Positions 12,081 to 22,968 of a DNA stretch of 64,000 bases are shown piece by piece. Position 1 is the first letter of the stretch. Each line of letters begins with the position of its first letter. The stretch is taken from contig QVOM02000116.1 in assembly GCA_003586115.2 (NCBI GenBank), positions 40,182,128-40,246,127 of the forward strand. Direction: 5' to 3'. The DNA is from Salvator merianae (taxonomy: Eukaryota; Chordata; Lepidosauria; Squamata; Teiidae). Both the position numbers and the translations under genes were made by a program. The notes beneath the pieces are model-generated. The model saw only the letters and a list, made by a program, of their open reading frames with translations. It was not told the DNA's origin and searched no databases.

Positions 12081-12194
12081 GGTCTGGCTTTGATCAGAGC
12101 TAGGCTAGGTGATTATCTGGGGGAACAACAAGCCTGCTACTTTTGTTTTTGTGATGGAATAAAGGCATGATCTGCAGGTTCAGACAATAAGTAA

Positions 12195-12440
12195 CAAAGA
12201 AATACTGTTTACAGAGGCATCAGCAGTTGAAGATAAAGGCACATGAGAAGGCCTTCTCTGTGTTGGCTCCGGCGTTGTGGGATGACCTCGCCTCTAAGGT
12301 ACATCAAACTTCATCATGTGCTTCTACTGTTTTGTATGGATTGGAATGCTTTACAGCAGCTAATTTCTATGTCGTGGTGCTGCGGTATGTGTGTATATAA
12401 TAAAAGATTCTCCATTTTTATCTATTTGTCTAAAACACTA
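12195..12440 (+). mobile_element. LINE (L2/CR1 group) 3' coding end
   Basis: One plus-strand frame at 12239-12304 reads AHEKAFSVLAPALWDDLASK. The pattern (R/K)AFSVxAPxLWNxLP is a hallmark of the extreme C-terminus of L2/CR1-type LINE polyproteins. Downstream a TTTTGTATGGATTGGAATGC and caataaaagatt type tail fits a LINE 3' UTR. The frame has no upstream RT domain, so this is a 5'-truncated relic. Confidence 0.65.
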
Positions 12441-12498
12441 TAATGCTATAATGATACAAACCTTAGTGGTTAAGTCATCAAGATAACAGAGGGTTATC

Positions 12499-12720
12499 TT
12501 TTTTTTTTTATTTTTTTTTTTAGTTTTATTAAAATTTCCATAAGACATTAAAAAGACAACAATAAATCTAAAGATTAAAAAAAGAGAGAGAGAAGGGAAG
12601 AAAAATACAAATACAAAAGAGATTACGCAGTAGGAAATTATAATGATAATTAAGAGAGGTATCTTAATAGATATTGGCCTGTGTAAGCAAGTGCATATCA
12701 GTCAAGAACCAACAGGTAAA
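12499..12720 (-). mobile_element. Possible L1-like 3' tail (poly-T on plus strand)
   Basis: A 25-nt nearly pure T tract is followed by A-rich, simple sequence including an agagagagaa block. This is the look of a LINE-1 3' UTR and poly-A tail read from the other strand. No coding part was seen. Confidence 0.35.
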
Positions 12721-13323
12721 TAGTTATGGTTCATGATACACTTTAGGGAGGAAGCCATCCCATTATCTTGGGACCACAACCAAGAAAAGCCTTCTATATG
12801 CTACTAAGCTTCAAGCCTCAAAAGGGGAAAGAACATATCAGATCTTGGTTTGTTTATGATCCAATAAGCAGCTGCAAATATCCCCAGTAAAAACTCCGTG
12901 CACAACAGCACTGCAAGATACAGTAGCTACATAAACTTACAATAGCAAAAGAAAGGAAAAGTCAACCATCTCTTTATATTTTTACAACAGATATTTCTGT
13001 GGCGATTACTGCAGACAGATGTAATGGCACTAAATTTGATCAAAACTAGCTTGGGGGTAATCTCATAATGCTGAAATTTGCCATTCTCAGGAACATTTGC
13101 AGGTTACTTATTCACATTGTTTGCATGTGTTTGGCCTGATAACATGAACACATACAAAACAGCTGTCAACAGTCACCAAAATCTGTTTGTCTGCTTGCTG
13201 CTCCATTACGTGGAGCCAAAAGCAACTGCCCAGAGCTGTTTGTGTTGTATGCAGTTAGTTCACTCAACCCAATTAGAAAATCATATTAGGCAAGCACAAA
13301 TAACAGGAAGAATGCAGGGAGAT
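12721..13323. other. No gene recognised
   Basis: AT-rich sequence without identifiable repeats apart from short simple tracts. Confidence 0.5.
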
Positions 13324-13331
13324 GCAGTCAG

Positions 13332-13508
13332 CAGTGGCAGCCGCTGACTTTAAGGGTGGGTGTTCATAACCCACAGAAAGCGTGCAATTTCTGTTCATGG
13401 AGCCTCTGGGCCTCCATACAGTATGGAGGCCCGGAGGCCCCATGAACAGCAATCACACACTTTCCATGGGTTACGAACACTCACCCTTAAAGCCAGCAGC
13501 CACCACTG
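13332..13508. mobile_element. hAT MITE, near-perfect palindrome (177 bp) with perfect 8-bp target duplication
   Basis: The ends are CAGTGGCAGCCGCTG and CAGCAGCCACCACTG. The two halves are inverted copies: tttaagggtgggtgttcat faces cgaacactcacccttaaag, and ggcctctgggcctccatac faces gtatggaggcccggaggcc around the centre at about 13422. The target duplication GCAGTCAG is perfect (13324-13331 and 13509-13516). This is a foldback hAT element, and the 82- to 89-codon frames that cross it are not genes. Confidence 0.93.
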
Positions 13509-13910
13509 GCAGTCAGGTACAATGAGACTCTGTAAGAAATTTCTGACATATCTTGTCATAGGCAAAAGCTTCAAGCCACCTAACTATTTTTTTGGAGGGG
13601 GGATTGAATTGATAGCAGTTTAATATTTTTCATAATATAATTTTCAACATAGCTTTCAAGCAGAAACTTTATAGTTAAATAATTCAAAGACAATAAAATA
13701 TAGCAGAACCGTCACCTGTTCAGATAAGTACTGGTTGTTCAGATAAGTCCAAGCAAGTAAAGTTTCAGGAGGCATCTAAGCTCTGTGTAATTTCTACCTC
13801 TCAAACTGATCTCTGGAGGATCTTTAGCAGCATTCTACAGATTAGAATTGCAGGCTGAGGCTGCAATGGGAATCTTCTCTTTCTTCTCTCTGGGCTAGAT
13901 TTTGAACTAT

Positions 13911-14130
13911 GGACTTATTCGCACTTCTAACTAGTGAGCGACTGCATGCTCACTAGTGAAGTGTGTCCGCACTTTGCAGAGGCCAAAGCAATCGGGATCA
14001 GGCTACAGCTGCTCCTGATTATTACTAGCTGTGGAGCACAAAATTGTCTGCACAGTTCTAGTCCAGTTCCTGCACCTGCCCCAAAGCTTGCACAAGCTTT
14101 GGAACTAGCCCCGGAGAGCTCTGACAGTTA
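13911..14130 (+). mobile_element. MITE family A, copy 3
   Basis: Starts after TAT with GGACTTATTCGCACTTC, then the hairpin ACTAGTGAGCGACTGCATGCTCACTAGT, then aggccaaagcaatcgggatcaggctacagctgctcctgatt, the last block being shared in variant form with 57646-58042. The right end appears as CAGTTAGAAATAC, facing the CACTTCTAACT of the left end, so the element is about 220 bp with an internal deletion relative to other copies. Confidence 0.7.
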
Positions 14131-15120
14131 GAAATACAATGCATCCATTTTAAAAGGGTATAAGGACTTTGGGTCACATATATTGCTTGGATCTCTAGTG
14201 AAACATTGTTATCCCAGGAGACATCCGAAAAAACCTGGTTCTTCAGGCAATTGCCATCCTGTTTCCTAAAACAGAAACATCTCATCCATGGAGGTTTGAC
14301 TTAGGGGATTTTGTCTCAGGCTTCTTCTAGATAGGGCATTGGGGTAATTGCCTTCAAACAGGGGCACTAACATTCCTATCACTTAAAGGTGTTCCAAGGC
14401 TGCTCTTCTGAATGCAAAATTTGCCCCAGTGGAGGAGCAGGATAAGGACCTCTGAATGTTCCTCCTCACATGGAGGCACATTTGAAGTTCTGTCTGACAA
14501 GTGAGTGAATGTAATTTGCTCTCTCGCTATTGCAGGGTCAGAGTTGGATGCCATCTGCAACTTCAAATTATAGAATTGTATTGATGGATCCTACTCTAAA
14601 TTCTTAGATGACATATCTTAATGGCTTCACGTAGATGTTAAATAGCAAGAAAATCAAGATGGGGATTTCTGAAACAAGTAATATGCTTTTGAGCAGAAGA
14701 TTTCCAGTTTTACCTTATGGAATGGATCATGCAGATAGACTGGAACCCAAAAAAGGTTTCTCTAAGCTCAATCTACACAATCAGTCCAGTAAGGCCCTGT
14801 GGTTCAGTGACATCAAAAGCTCCAGAAAGATCTAGGAGCATCAAATAATGGAAAATATCCATCTTTCTAATAATCAAGATTGTCCAAAACAGCCACCAAA
14901 GCTGTCTTCATACTGTAATCTCACTGGAACCCATTTGAAATGCATTTAGAGTATCTGCTTTTCCCTGTTATTCGTACAAGTTGTTAGGCCACTACCCTCT
15001 TGATAATTTTCCCCAAGAAAGGAAATTTCACTGTTGGCCAGTATTTGTTTAAAGCTTCAGAATGAAACATGTGGGGTCAGCAAAAAGACTTCTTCCTTCA
15101 ATAACATATTCGATCTTAGC
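14131..15120. other. No gene recognised
   Basis: Short frames only. A T-box or other RNA-like structure was not apparent and no repeat could be assigned. Confidence 0.5.
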
Positions 15121-15125
15121 AGAAA

Positions 15126-15265
15126 ATCAACTGCCTGTAAACCAGAGGGTCACCAGTTTAATTGTTGGCATAAGTGGCAAACCACTTATGTACTTGTGCC
15201 AAGAAAATTGTATGGGTGTGTCCATGGAGTTGCAGGACTCAGGATCTGAGCTTGACTGAAGGGCA
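15126..15265 (+). mobile_element. tRNA-derived SINE fragment
   Basis: Contains a B-box-like AGGGTCACCAGTTTAATTG followed by the SINE body: a gtggcaaaccacttatgtac block, gccaagaaaattgtatggg and a tail ending near cttgactgaaggg. The same order is found in the minus-strand SINE at 56600-56935. The A-box end is missing or mutated. Confidence 0.65.
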
Positions 15266-15309
15266 TTTAATATCTGTTAATTGCATGCCTCATTACATTA
15301 GGATTTGTT

Positions 15310-15445
15310 TATGTTTTTATGTGAGCTTTTAATATTTATGAGCTTTTTACAGATTTTATTCTGCTTTTATTTGGGTTTTGTTTAATTTCCAGTATTTTAA
15401 TTTCTTTTTATTTGTCTGGTGGAGGGCAGGCAATAAATATAAATA
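15310..15445 (+). mobile_element. L2-like LINE 3' end
   Basis: A T-rich stretch with tatgtgagctttt is followed by ggagggcaggcaataaatat, matching the usual L2-type end (a GGGCAGG-CAATAAATA block just before the terminal short repeat). Confidence 0.6.
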
Positions 15446-15503
15446 GTGCTTTCACAGGTGCATTCAGACATTTACTTGATCAGTGTTTAGATTCATAGGA
15501 TAA

Positions 15504-15540
15504 TAATGATGATGATGATGGTAATAATAATAAAAAGCAG
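15504..15540. repeat. (ATG/ATA)n trinucleotide microsatellite
   Basis: An interrupted run of ATG and ATA units (ataataatgatgatgatgatgg, then taataataata) directly downstream of an L2-like tail, a common site for such expansions. Confidence 0.85.
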
Positions 15541-15702
15541 TATCAATGACCAAATACATAGTATAGAATAATAAGAATAAATGATTAATTAAAAGAAGGG
15601 AAAAAATCAATTGTTATTATGAAAATTCAAATGGTCAACAAATAACTAGCACTGGATCACACCAGCTGTAACTTTTTTTCATTCTCTCTATTCTCACTAC
15701 AG

Positions 15703-15761
15703 GTACTGTGGTTTTAAATGATTCTGCATGGACACCCACATTAAATGAAACTTCCTTGGAT
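15703..15761 (+). CDS. Second candidate exon, phase-compatible with the exon at 11364
   Basis: A strong acceptor (tttttttcattctctctattctcactacag) precedes it. After two bases that complete the split codon left by the upstream candidate exon, the frame reads TVVLNDSAWTPTLNETSLD and then reaches a GTAAAA donor at 15762-15767. The other two frames stop within 20 bases. Joined, the exon pair leaves a serine at the junction and ends at phase 0. Length is 59 bp. An NET sequon is present. Weak points are the non-consensus donor and the small size. I do not recognise the protein. Confidence 0.3.
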
Positions 15762-15767
15762 GTAAAA

Positions 15768-16560
15768 GAAATCCATTTTATATGCTCATAAAACACATAT
15801 GTCTGTTGAGAGTGCTCAGATATTCTTGCTGTTTGAGTTGCATTTGAGAGTCAGGCTTAGATGAATGAGCATAGAATTCCTAGACTCTACTCGCATCATA
15901 ATAAGTTTATAAATGCTCTGCTGTCACCCCAAAGGCTGTCAAAGGATATTCAGCATGATAATAGAAGATGCCAGGCCTGCTTAATGGGTAGAAAAAGGCA
16001 GGATGTTAAGGGATGAAGGAAAACACAAACAAAGCCACTAAGACAAACCTAATTCCTGCAAGATCCAAGCTTGACCTTAAGCTAGTGCGTCAAGTTCTTT
16101 ATGGCTGCGTAAGCTTGTTGCACCATTACATTTCAAAACAACTATCCCCATCAACACATATAGATGCAAATCAGTTCAAGTGAATTAAGTTTTGCTCAAG
16201 GCACCATGAACAATTACGATATGGCTATTAAAGCAGAGAAAAGTTAAGAGGGCAAAAATGTTTACTGTGGCACCAGATCTTTCCTGTTAGGTAATCAAAT
16301 GGAAATGTTACCCAATTGAAAAAACAGACCTGTGACAAATACAGAACTGCTACTGCTTCAGAAAGGATCTGGCTTTCTAAGTGCAGTCTTATTATAGGGT
16401 TGTAAATTTATGGAGAGAAAGAATTAGGACAGGAAAAAGACAGGACAGGAAATTATATTTCTTCAAATAATTCATGACCACAAGGTGTGAAGTTTTCCAC
16501 TAGTTTTGATGGCTTCAGAAAAGTTTTGGACAAATTCAAGGAAGACAGGACCACAGTGGC
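15768..16560. other. No gene recognised
   Basis: AT-rich sequence with no assignable repeat; presumably intron if the candidate exons are real. Confidence 0.45.
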
Positions 16561-16564
16561 TACT

Positions 16565-16760
16565 TTCCTTGTTGTATTTTATTTATTTATGGCACTTCCT
16601 CAAAGCGCCCCAAGGTGGTGCTCAACTTTCTCCTCCCATTTTATCTTGAAATGTGTTACCCTAAGAGGCAATGACTGACCCAAGTTCACCCAGTGATCTT
16701 TCATGATGAAGGAGGGATTTGAACCTAAGGATGCCTAGCTCAAAACTTCAGCCATTACAT
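16565..16760 (+). mobile_element. L2/MIR-like repeat fragment
   Basis: Starts with ttatttatttatggcac, then ccccaaggtggtgctcaac, cccattttatcttga, then tgactgacccaagttcaccca, ggatttgaacc and tcagccattacat. This order is typical of a very common sauropsid repeat related to LINE2/MIR. Partial copies are at 38745-38830, 43790-43905 and 56340-56465. Confidence 0.65.
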
Positions 16761-16784
16761 TATATTTGGAGACTGGGACAAGGA

Positions 16785-17700
16785 AGGTGTTGCATTTATG
16801 CTGTGCTTGTGGGCTTCTATATGCAGCCAGTTGGCCACGGAGGCAGGATCTGCATGTGGTGTAGTATCCAATGCCAGACTGGCCTGGCTTTGGGCTGGAT
16901 TGAAATATTTAATCCAAGATAGGAGGAGCTGCTGGTGACCCATGCTGGACATAATGGTGACCCATTATGGACAGCCCATCATGGCTTAACTTCAGAGGCT
17001 GGAAAGGAAGGGTTGGAAGAATCAAGACACATTTCTTGGATGGCTTCTGGGAACCTGATGAAAGAGTGTCAAACTCCTTGTCCCTGGTTGACTGGATCAA
17101 CCACTCAGTGCCATCTGCATGTGAGTGACTGATTTGGTCCACCACTGGGTGACAGTCCAGAAACCATTTTAACCACCTCCTGTTGCAGTGGGCTACACCA
17201 CCATTTCTGCACTGTAGGCCACTCCAATACCATGTCCCATGTGGACACAGCATTCTATGACAGGCACTGCCTCCCAGTGGACCTTGTCCACTATGTGAAC
17301 TATGTCATATTCAAGTAGCCTTCACGCAGAGGCTGCACACCCATGTTGGTGGATTGCAGTGACTTACCATTGTGAATGTTTGCTCCCACAGCAGAAGTGA
17401 GGCACTCAGTGTCTTTACACCCCGAGCCTCATCCTCTTGCTCTCTTTCAAAGGTGGAGCACAGAGGTAATTTTAATCATGCCGCAAGTGGCCCCAGAGCT
17501 CAGCGTTTTTTTGTGCAAAGCAAATACCTCTAGGTGTAACTAGGTGAACCCTGCACCCTCAAGCACCTTCAGCAGAGTTCTGCATGCTTGGGGGTGTTGC
17601 TGGCATGCAAACATTGAGACTCTCAAGCCTCAGCCAGGCCATTTCTGTCTTCTGTGGAATGCAGCCACGGGACTGGAAGAATGCCCTTTACTTCCATAGA
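16785..17700. other. GC-richer unclassified repeat-like tract
   Basis: Contains a short direct duplication (ggtgacccatgctggacat / ggtgacccattatggac) and overlapping frames on both strands up to 114 codons. It has the composition of the MITE families here, but termini were not found. Confidence 0.4.
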
Positions 17701-18918
17701 ACATGCTAAAGGTATTTCTGATATGATTGCTGTTGCTCTACTTTGCACATTACCACACTGGACAATACGAGTGGCATTCACATAAACCTATGCAGTTGGA
17801 GTGCGCATGGGAGACCTAAATATAAGTAAACCTTGTTAAAGATGTGCAGCATCAAAAGCCCACTTGAGTACTGCTGAATGCGTTGTTTCTTTCTGACCTC
17901 ATGTTGTCCAGTCAGATTGACTAAAAGCTTCACTTTGTTATTTACTAGCTCTTAAGTGTGCATTTTTTTTGACAGTCTTCATTATTCTTTAATAAGATTC
18001 TTTTGTAGCCGAATTCACTCTTTAGACATTCTGCTAGGAAATGGCATTCAGTGTTTTGTCTAGGGGAGGTTGATTGTAATGCATTTAAAATATGCAAAGA
18101 GATGTTCATTTTGAAAAGGAAACACTCAGATTTCATTTCTCTCCAAATTTGTCCCATTCAGACTCTGGATAACTCGAAGTGCTAGGTCTGTTAAAGTTGC
18201 CATTTGTCAGGGGAGGGGCGTTCCTCTTGGCAGATTAATTTAACACAGGAGGGGAACAAAGCCAATTTTGTGTCTCTTAGTGTCAAGTTAAAAACAATCT
18301 GCTGAAGAGCTAACAGGGACAGCCACAGATTGCAGGTGGTAGAAAAGCATTCAGAAAAGAAACACGGAAAAAAAACATACATTGTATGAATTTTGTCTTC
18401 CTTACAAGCTACTGTTTATCATTACTATTACTGAGAATCAAGAATTGGAGAGCGCAAAACATTGACAAGATCTGCATTGCCTGAGGGAATCACACCAAGA
18501 GAGGGTATCACCACATGCTTGGAATGTGAAAATGTGTGGGAATCTGCATGTAACTAATGTCTGACCCACTTGGGAACAGAAACCATTCCTGGGAGCTTTC
18601 TACAGAGTAGTAAAAATAAACATTCTGTAAAAGGCAGCATGGGCCTGTTTCACTTCAGTTTCTGCTGTGCAACCTACAAGCCCAGGCCCATGATGCAGAG
18701 TGCCAACAACGACCAATTCTGGTACCTCATGTCGTATGCACAGATGTTAACTTGGATGCCAGGAAATTCCATTCCCCAGCCTTGAAGCTTTCATGGGCTA
18801 GGATGTGTAGCCTGTGCAGATGGCACTCTGGCCTAGGAGCAGTGACCTCGATATGAATTCTGTCACTGTCTATAAACTGAAACTCAAAGATAGCCATAGT
18901 TCCATTAATTAGAGGGTA
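17701..18918. other. No gene recognised
   Basis: No assignable element and no convincing exon. Confidence 0.5.
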
Positions 18919-19200
18919 GAGATGTGCAAAATTCAATTCATGTTCACAGATGATTGAATACTTATTTTGCATTCATGGATATTTGAGTCAAAACAAGACT
19001 GCGGTTTTGCGCATTTCCAAAACTTTGGTTGAATCAAACCAGTTTCCCACTTGCAAAAATGGACAATTCAATCAAACATTTGTGTTTCGCTGTGTTTTTG
19101 CCCATGAAAAGGGCTTTTTTGTAAAAATATTTTTCTTTGCAAAAAAGTATGAAAATGAATGCAAACTCCCTTTTTTTTTTTTTACTAAATGGTTTGATGA
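18919..19200 (+). mobile_element. TA-flanked MITE of the GAGATGTGCA family, copy 1
   Basis: Begins after TA with GAGATGTGCAAAATTC. The interior (aaccagtttcccacttg..., aatatttgtgtttcgctgtg-like block, gcccatgaaaagggc) is the inverse of 43450-43690. The family has TA-adjacent ends, which fits a Tc1/mariner-type MITE, but the superfamily is inferred. The 129-codon frame across it is AT-rich and not conserved. Confidence 0.6.
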
Positions 19201-21087
19201 TAAAATGAAAAAAATGGGTGATGGCGAAACAAACATGAGAATTTTGTTTGTGCACATAACTATTATAGGGACATTAGTTATAATATTAAATATATATAAT
19301 TTGGAAGGCATCAGAGTATATAAAATAGCAATGGCATGACTGGAAAAGGCAATACTATTTGCAACTAGAGTTATTCACTGAGGATATCTTGTTGGTTCAA
19401 AAATGATCAGCTAGGATTCAAATTAATGATGGCACCCCAGAGGGGTAAGCAGAGACGGGATTTCAGTTTTTATGAGAATTTTGATAGAACTGTCACCTTA
19501 ATAGTGTCTCATTTACTATTAGGTAAAGTAACCTAATTAGGTAAGATTCTGACCTTTGCAACCACTTCACTTCAGGTATTTTACCTTCTGTCCCACCAAG
19601 CCATCAATTACCTTTGCAGATCGGAATTGTGGTTCTGATTAGATTGTTAGTCTGCATCCCCACAACATATAAGCTGCCCCTGGTAGTCATAGAGTTCAGC
19701 TGTTCAGCTGTGTCTGATTCTGGCAAGCTCATAAACCTACCCAACCACCTTTGGAGTTACCTTTTCTTTAGTTCAAGGAGAAGCCTCTTGGGGAAGGGTG
19801 GGTGGCATAATTTGTCTTCCCCCCATGTAGAACCGTGGGGGGGGGGGGAGATTCAACTTACTGGCTCCATTTCTGCTCCAGAGAGTCCTCTGACTGACTG
19901 GAAATAGGTATAGAGGTCAGCCATTTTTAGTCTCTCACAAGTCTCTCTGATATGGAAACATCATGTTCCAGGGGAAAACATGCAATTCACCTCAGTAAGG
20001 GGACCTGCACCTTCCACCCCAGCAGTTGGTCCTTTTATTAAAAAATCTCATTAAACAAATCTCAAAGTAGTTTACAAGACAAATAAAAATCAAGGGCACA
20101 TGTAGATGCAGCCTCAGAGTGATCGACCAATTCACTGAGCTGTGTGATGTTACTGAATGTGCTTCTTTGAGGCTGAAGCCAAAGACAATAAAGATGTTTC
20201 ACTGCTAAGCCCAGGTGAGCTCTGAGTCAAACGCAAGACAATGAGAAGTAATCTTGCCAATATTAAGAGAACTGAAAGTGCTTACAAACTGAACAGAAAC
20301 CATTGGTAGGATCGTTAGAAATTCCACTTCTATTTTCTAAAAAGATCATTGCTGCTTAAAATGTATCCTTCAAATTAGTTACATCCTAAATTCTGTACAG
20401 TACCATATTAAGCACTCTCATGATATGACCCTCTGTATTTCCCACCAAGCAATGCTGATACTACATTCTTTGAAGTCTTAAGCCTATAGATTTTTAAAAG
20501 TCCATAGTGTTTCTCAGTTCAGAAGGCTTAAGTCCTTTACATGGTATTTCCAGGGATCACATTTCACAAATCCAAATCTTAGAATAGCCAGACTTCCTTT
20601 GGAATCACAAAGATTAATGAGTGAACTTTCACCTCCCCAGAAGCCCAGCAAATAAGAGAAGATAAAGTTTTTAAGCAGCTGAAGTAGCGGGAAGGAGATT
20701 TGTTTTACCATGTAAATGTAATTGTTCAGGCTGTAAATTAAATTAAATTAAAATGGCACTATCTTAAGCTTGGTGCTAATTATACTTGTGTGAGTTTCAA
20801 CTCATTAGATTTAGATAATAATTCTGTGAAAAATGAGATCTACTAGTAAATTCTACTTTGCAGCTTTGTTATCTAATTCCATTAATACCTTTCACCATGC
20901 CATGTATTCTTAGGTTAGTATGCTAGGTTTTAAATGATGGAGCAAAAACTTGTACTGTGGCAGCTTTGAGCAGGATCTAGGAACCATGGATTGAACCAAA
21001 AATGTAGGTCCCAACTGAATTCAAATTGTCTTTTAGAAATTTCACTATACTGTATATAAAATCACAATGCTGATATGCAGAAGCTCT
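19201..21087. other. No gene recognised; contains a G homopolymer
   Basis: AT-rich sequence. A 12-nt G run lies near 19839-19850. An L2-like inverted tail may be present at about 20035-20100 (caaagtagtttacaagacaaataaaa). Confidence 0.45.
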
Positions 21088-21316
21088 GGGCCTATTCGCA
21101 CTTTGGCCTAGTAAGCATCAAGAATGCTTGCTATCCAAGTGCTTCCACACTTGGTGGAGCTCCGAGTGGCTGGGAATAAGCTTCATTCACTCCCAATTGC
21201 AGATACCCTGGAGCACTAATTATTCACCTCCTGGTGGTGCGTTTGCACTCACCTGTGACTGGAGCCCGCCTGTGCAAGAATCCAAACTAAAACTTCAGCA
21301 TTCCACACCCAGCATT
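21088..21316 (+). mobile_element. MITE family A, copy 4, interrupted on its right by a younger MITE
   Basis: Starts with GGGCCTATTCGCACTTTGG and has the expected hairpin (AGTAAGCATCAAGAATGCTTGCT), then ctcccaattgcag. The right end is absent; the next element begins at 21317. Confidence 0.65.
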
Positions 21317-21894
21317 GGGCCTTTTCGCACTGAGCTTGGTAGACCGTTCCCAGTAGTTGGCTTCGGACCGGAGGGGCTGGAGAACGCTGGCTGCCATTCG
21401 CACTCCCAGCCAGAGGAACGGACCCGAAGCCGACCAGCAGAGGGAACAGTGCGAATGGCAGCCGCTAGTTCGGTACCGCACTCCGTAACATCATGCTCCG
21501 CTTCATAACCAGAGGGCTCCTTACAGAGCCGGCTTCGTAACGGCAGCTAGGCTGCCATGCCCAAAGGGCTATCCCAGGTGTGAAGCATCGTACCGGGGTG
21601 TGAAAACTTTGCACCCGGGTGTGAAGCTTCGGACCACGCATGCGCAGCCGCGCCAGCCACGCCCGGCCGCCATTGCAAACGCGGACAGGAGTGCAAAAAC
21701 ACCGTGCCCGATCTTCGCTCCATCGTGCAGGTCGGAATGAAGACAAGCTTTTACTAGTCTAGCCTTACCCAGGATCAGGTACGAATCGGGTACGAAGTGG
21801 TTCGGATCGGGTGAGGCGCACGCCCGCAGCAGTGCGAAAGCTCCGTTCCAGCACACGGACAAGAACGTTCCACCGCTGTAGTGCGAACAGGCCC
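21317..21894 (+). mobile_element. CpG-rich young MITE (578 bp) with 3-bp target duplication
   Basis: Ends are GGGCCTTTTCGCACTG and GTAGTGCGAACAGGCCC, inverted and nearly identical. The flanks are ATT (21314-21316) and ATT (21895-21897). A perfect 16-bp inverted repeat, GGCTGCCATTCGCACT (21389-21404) and AGTGCGAATGGCAGCC (21448-21463), lies near the left end inside a larger imperfect hairpin. CpG is strikingly frequent compared with the rest of the window, as expected for a recent insertion not yet worn by methyl-CpG decay. Frames of 93-124 codons on the minus strand inside it look non-coding. Confidence 0.8.
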
Positions 21895-21898
21895 ATTG

Positions 21899-21975
21899 TG
21901 GGGCAGCCTGGCATGGAATGCTGGCAGCTGTAGTTCAGGATCATTGGGAGGGCCGCAGTTTGAGACCCTTGAACT
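21899..21975 (-). mobile_element. Fragment of the CTCCAGATGTT hAT-like family
   Basis: The reverse complement contains gtctcaaactgcggccctccc and tgaactacagctgccagcattcc, matching the family at 10998-11139. Confidence 0.55.
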
Positions 21976-22205
21976 AACTGAACTGCTTTCAATAGTTCAT
22001 GAACTGGAATGAATCTGAAAAAAAGAAGCCTATACAAATGGAATAGAAATTGTTTATGAAAACTGAGAGTAAGAAACAAAATCAATTTCCTGCATTCATT
22101 CATCACTCCTAGAAAATTGGTATTTAGCACTTTGTCCACACAGTTTCTTCTACCTCAATATTTATTAATGTATTTAATTTTAGGAAATTTCTGCATCAAC
22201 ACACA

Positions 22206-22440
22206 TACAAGCACCTCTCTCTCTCTCTTTCTCTCTCTCTCTCTATATATAGGCACAATGCAATACAATTTATTGTTAGGATCACTCACACACACACACC
22301 ACCATACTGTACATAATTTTATATATATAATTTTAAAAAGTGTTCATTTATATATACATTATATGTAACTTCATTTCATTTGATAAATAGATATAGATAT
22401 AGATGTGCATGTGTGTATGTGTATAGAGAGGAAAAGGAGG
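22206..22440. repeat. Microsatellite cluster: (CT)n, (CA)n, (TA)n, (TAGATA)n
   Basis: A CT run with one interruption runs straight into TATATATA. A CACACACACACA tract at about 22287, a TATATATA tract at 22321 and an atagatatagatatagat tract at 22387 follow within 180 bp. Confidence 0.9.
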
Positions 22441-22779
22441 AAGAGAGTGCACGCTTAACAATAAGGTCAAAACCAGATTTTTTTTTTCTCCCTCAAATAC
22501 CCCAAGGATAACTATCCAGTTAATTTTTCCAATACTGAAGTACTTCCCAGGCTATGTAACATTACTCTTGGAGGACAACTCAAATATTCCTCAGGGTGTT
22601 GCAAAATTTTGTTATACCTCAGTAAAATCCCACCAATCAGTGGTTTCCTTCTCCTTTTCACTGAATATATATTCATTTTATATTTGATTGTTTTATTCTT
22701 ATGTAATGTGTATGACTGTAATAAACGTGATTCATTCAAACTCAATAACAAGGTCAAAAGCAGATTTTTCCGCTCCTTC
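22441..22779. other. No gene recognised
   Basis: Two similar short blocks (ctcaaataaggtcaaaaccagatttttt-like near 22462 and ggtcaaaagcagattttt near 22752) flank this region, suggesting a small duplication. No exon-like frame. Confidence 0.4.
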
Positions 22780-22968
22780 TTGTTAGGCGACGTGGAGTCA
22801 GGACTGACTCTCAGTAACAGCCTGTACACATCCATGCAGTTGCCTTGGTTAATACAGAAATTGTTTACCAATATATTCTTTTGAGAAAAAACTGCAGAAA
22901 CAAACATGCAACCCTTTCCTTTTCCTGCAGCTGCTCTTCCACTGAGCTACAGCACTCCTCAAAATTTA
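22780..22968 (-). mobile_element. tRNA-derived SINE
   Basis: On the minus strand it starts with a tRNA-like A box (gtgctgtagctcagtggaag, about 22936-22956). Downstream come ggttgcatg, a degenerate ggtaaacaatttctgtatt block, aaggcaactgcatggatg and tgagagtcagtcctgactcc, the SINE tail order seen at 56600-56935. Confidence 0.7.

Noticed and set aside
18950..19339. 129-codon plus-strand open frame
   Set aside because: It lies across a GAGATGTGCA-family MITE and AT-rich sequence, with homopolymer-coded F and K runs; the other copy of the repeat does not keep the frame.
21128..22139. Cluster of 93- to 126-codon frames suggesting a small gene with a CpG island
   Set aside because: The CpG-rich block has inverted ends and a 3-bp duplication, so it is a transposon; frames are due to high GC and few stops.
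22206..22300. Possible regulatory pyrimidine tract
   Set aside because: Simple CT/CA microsatellite.
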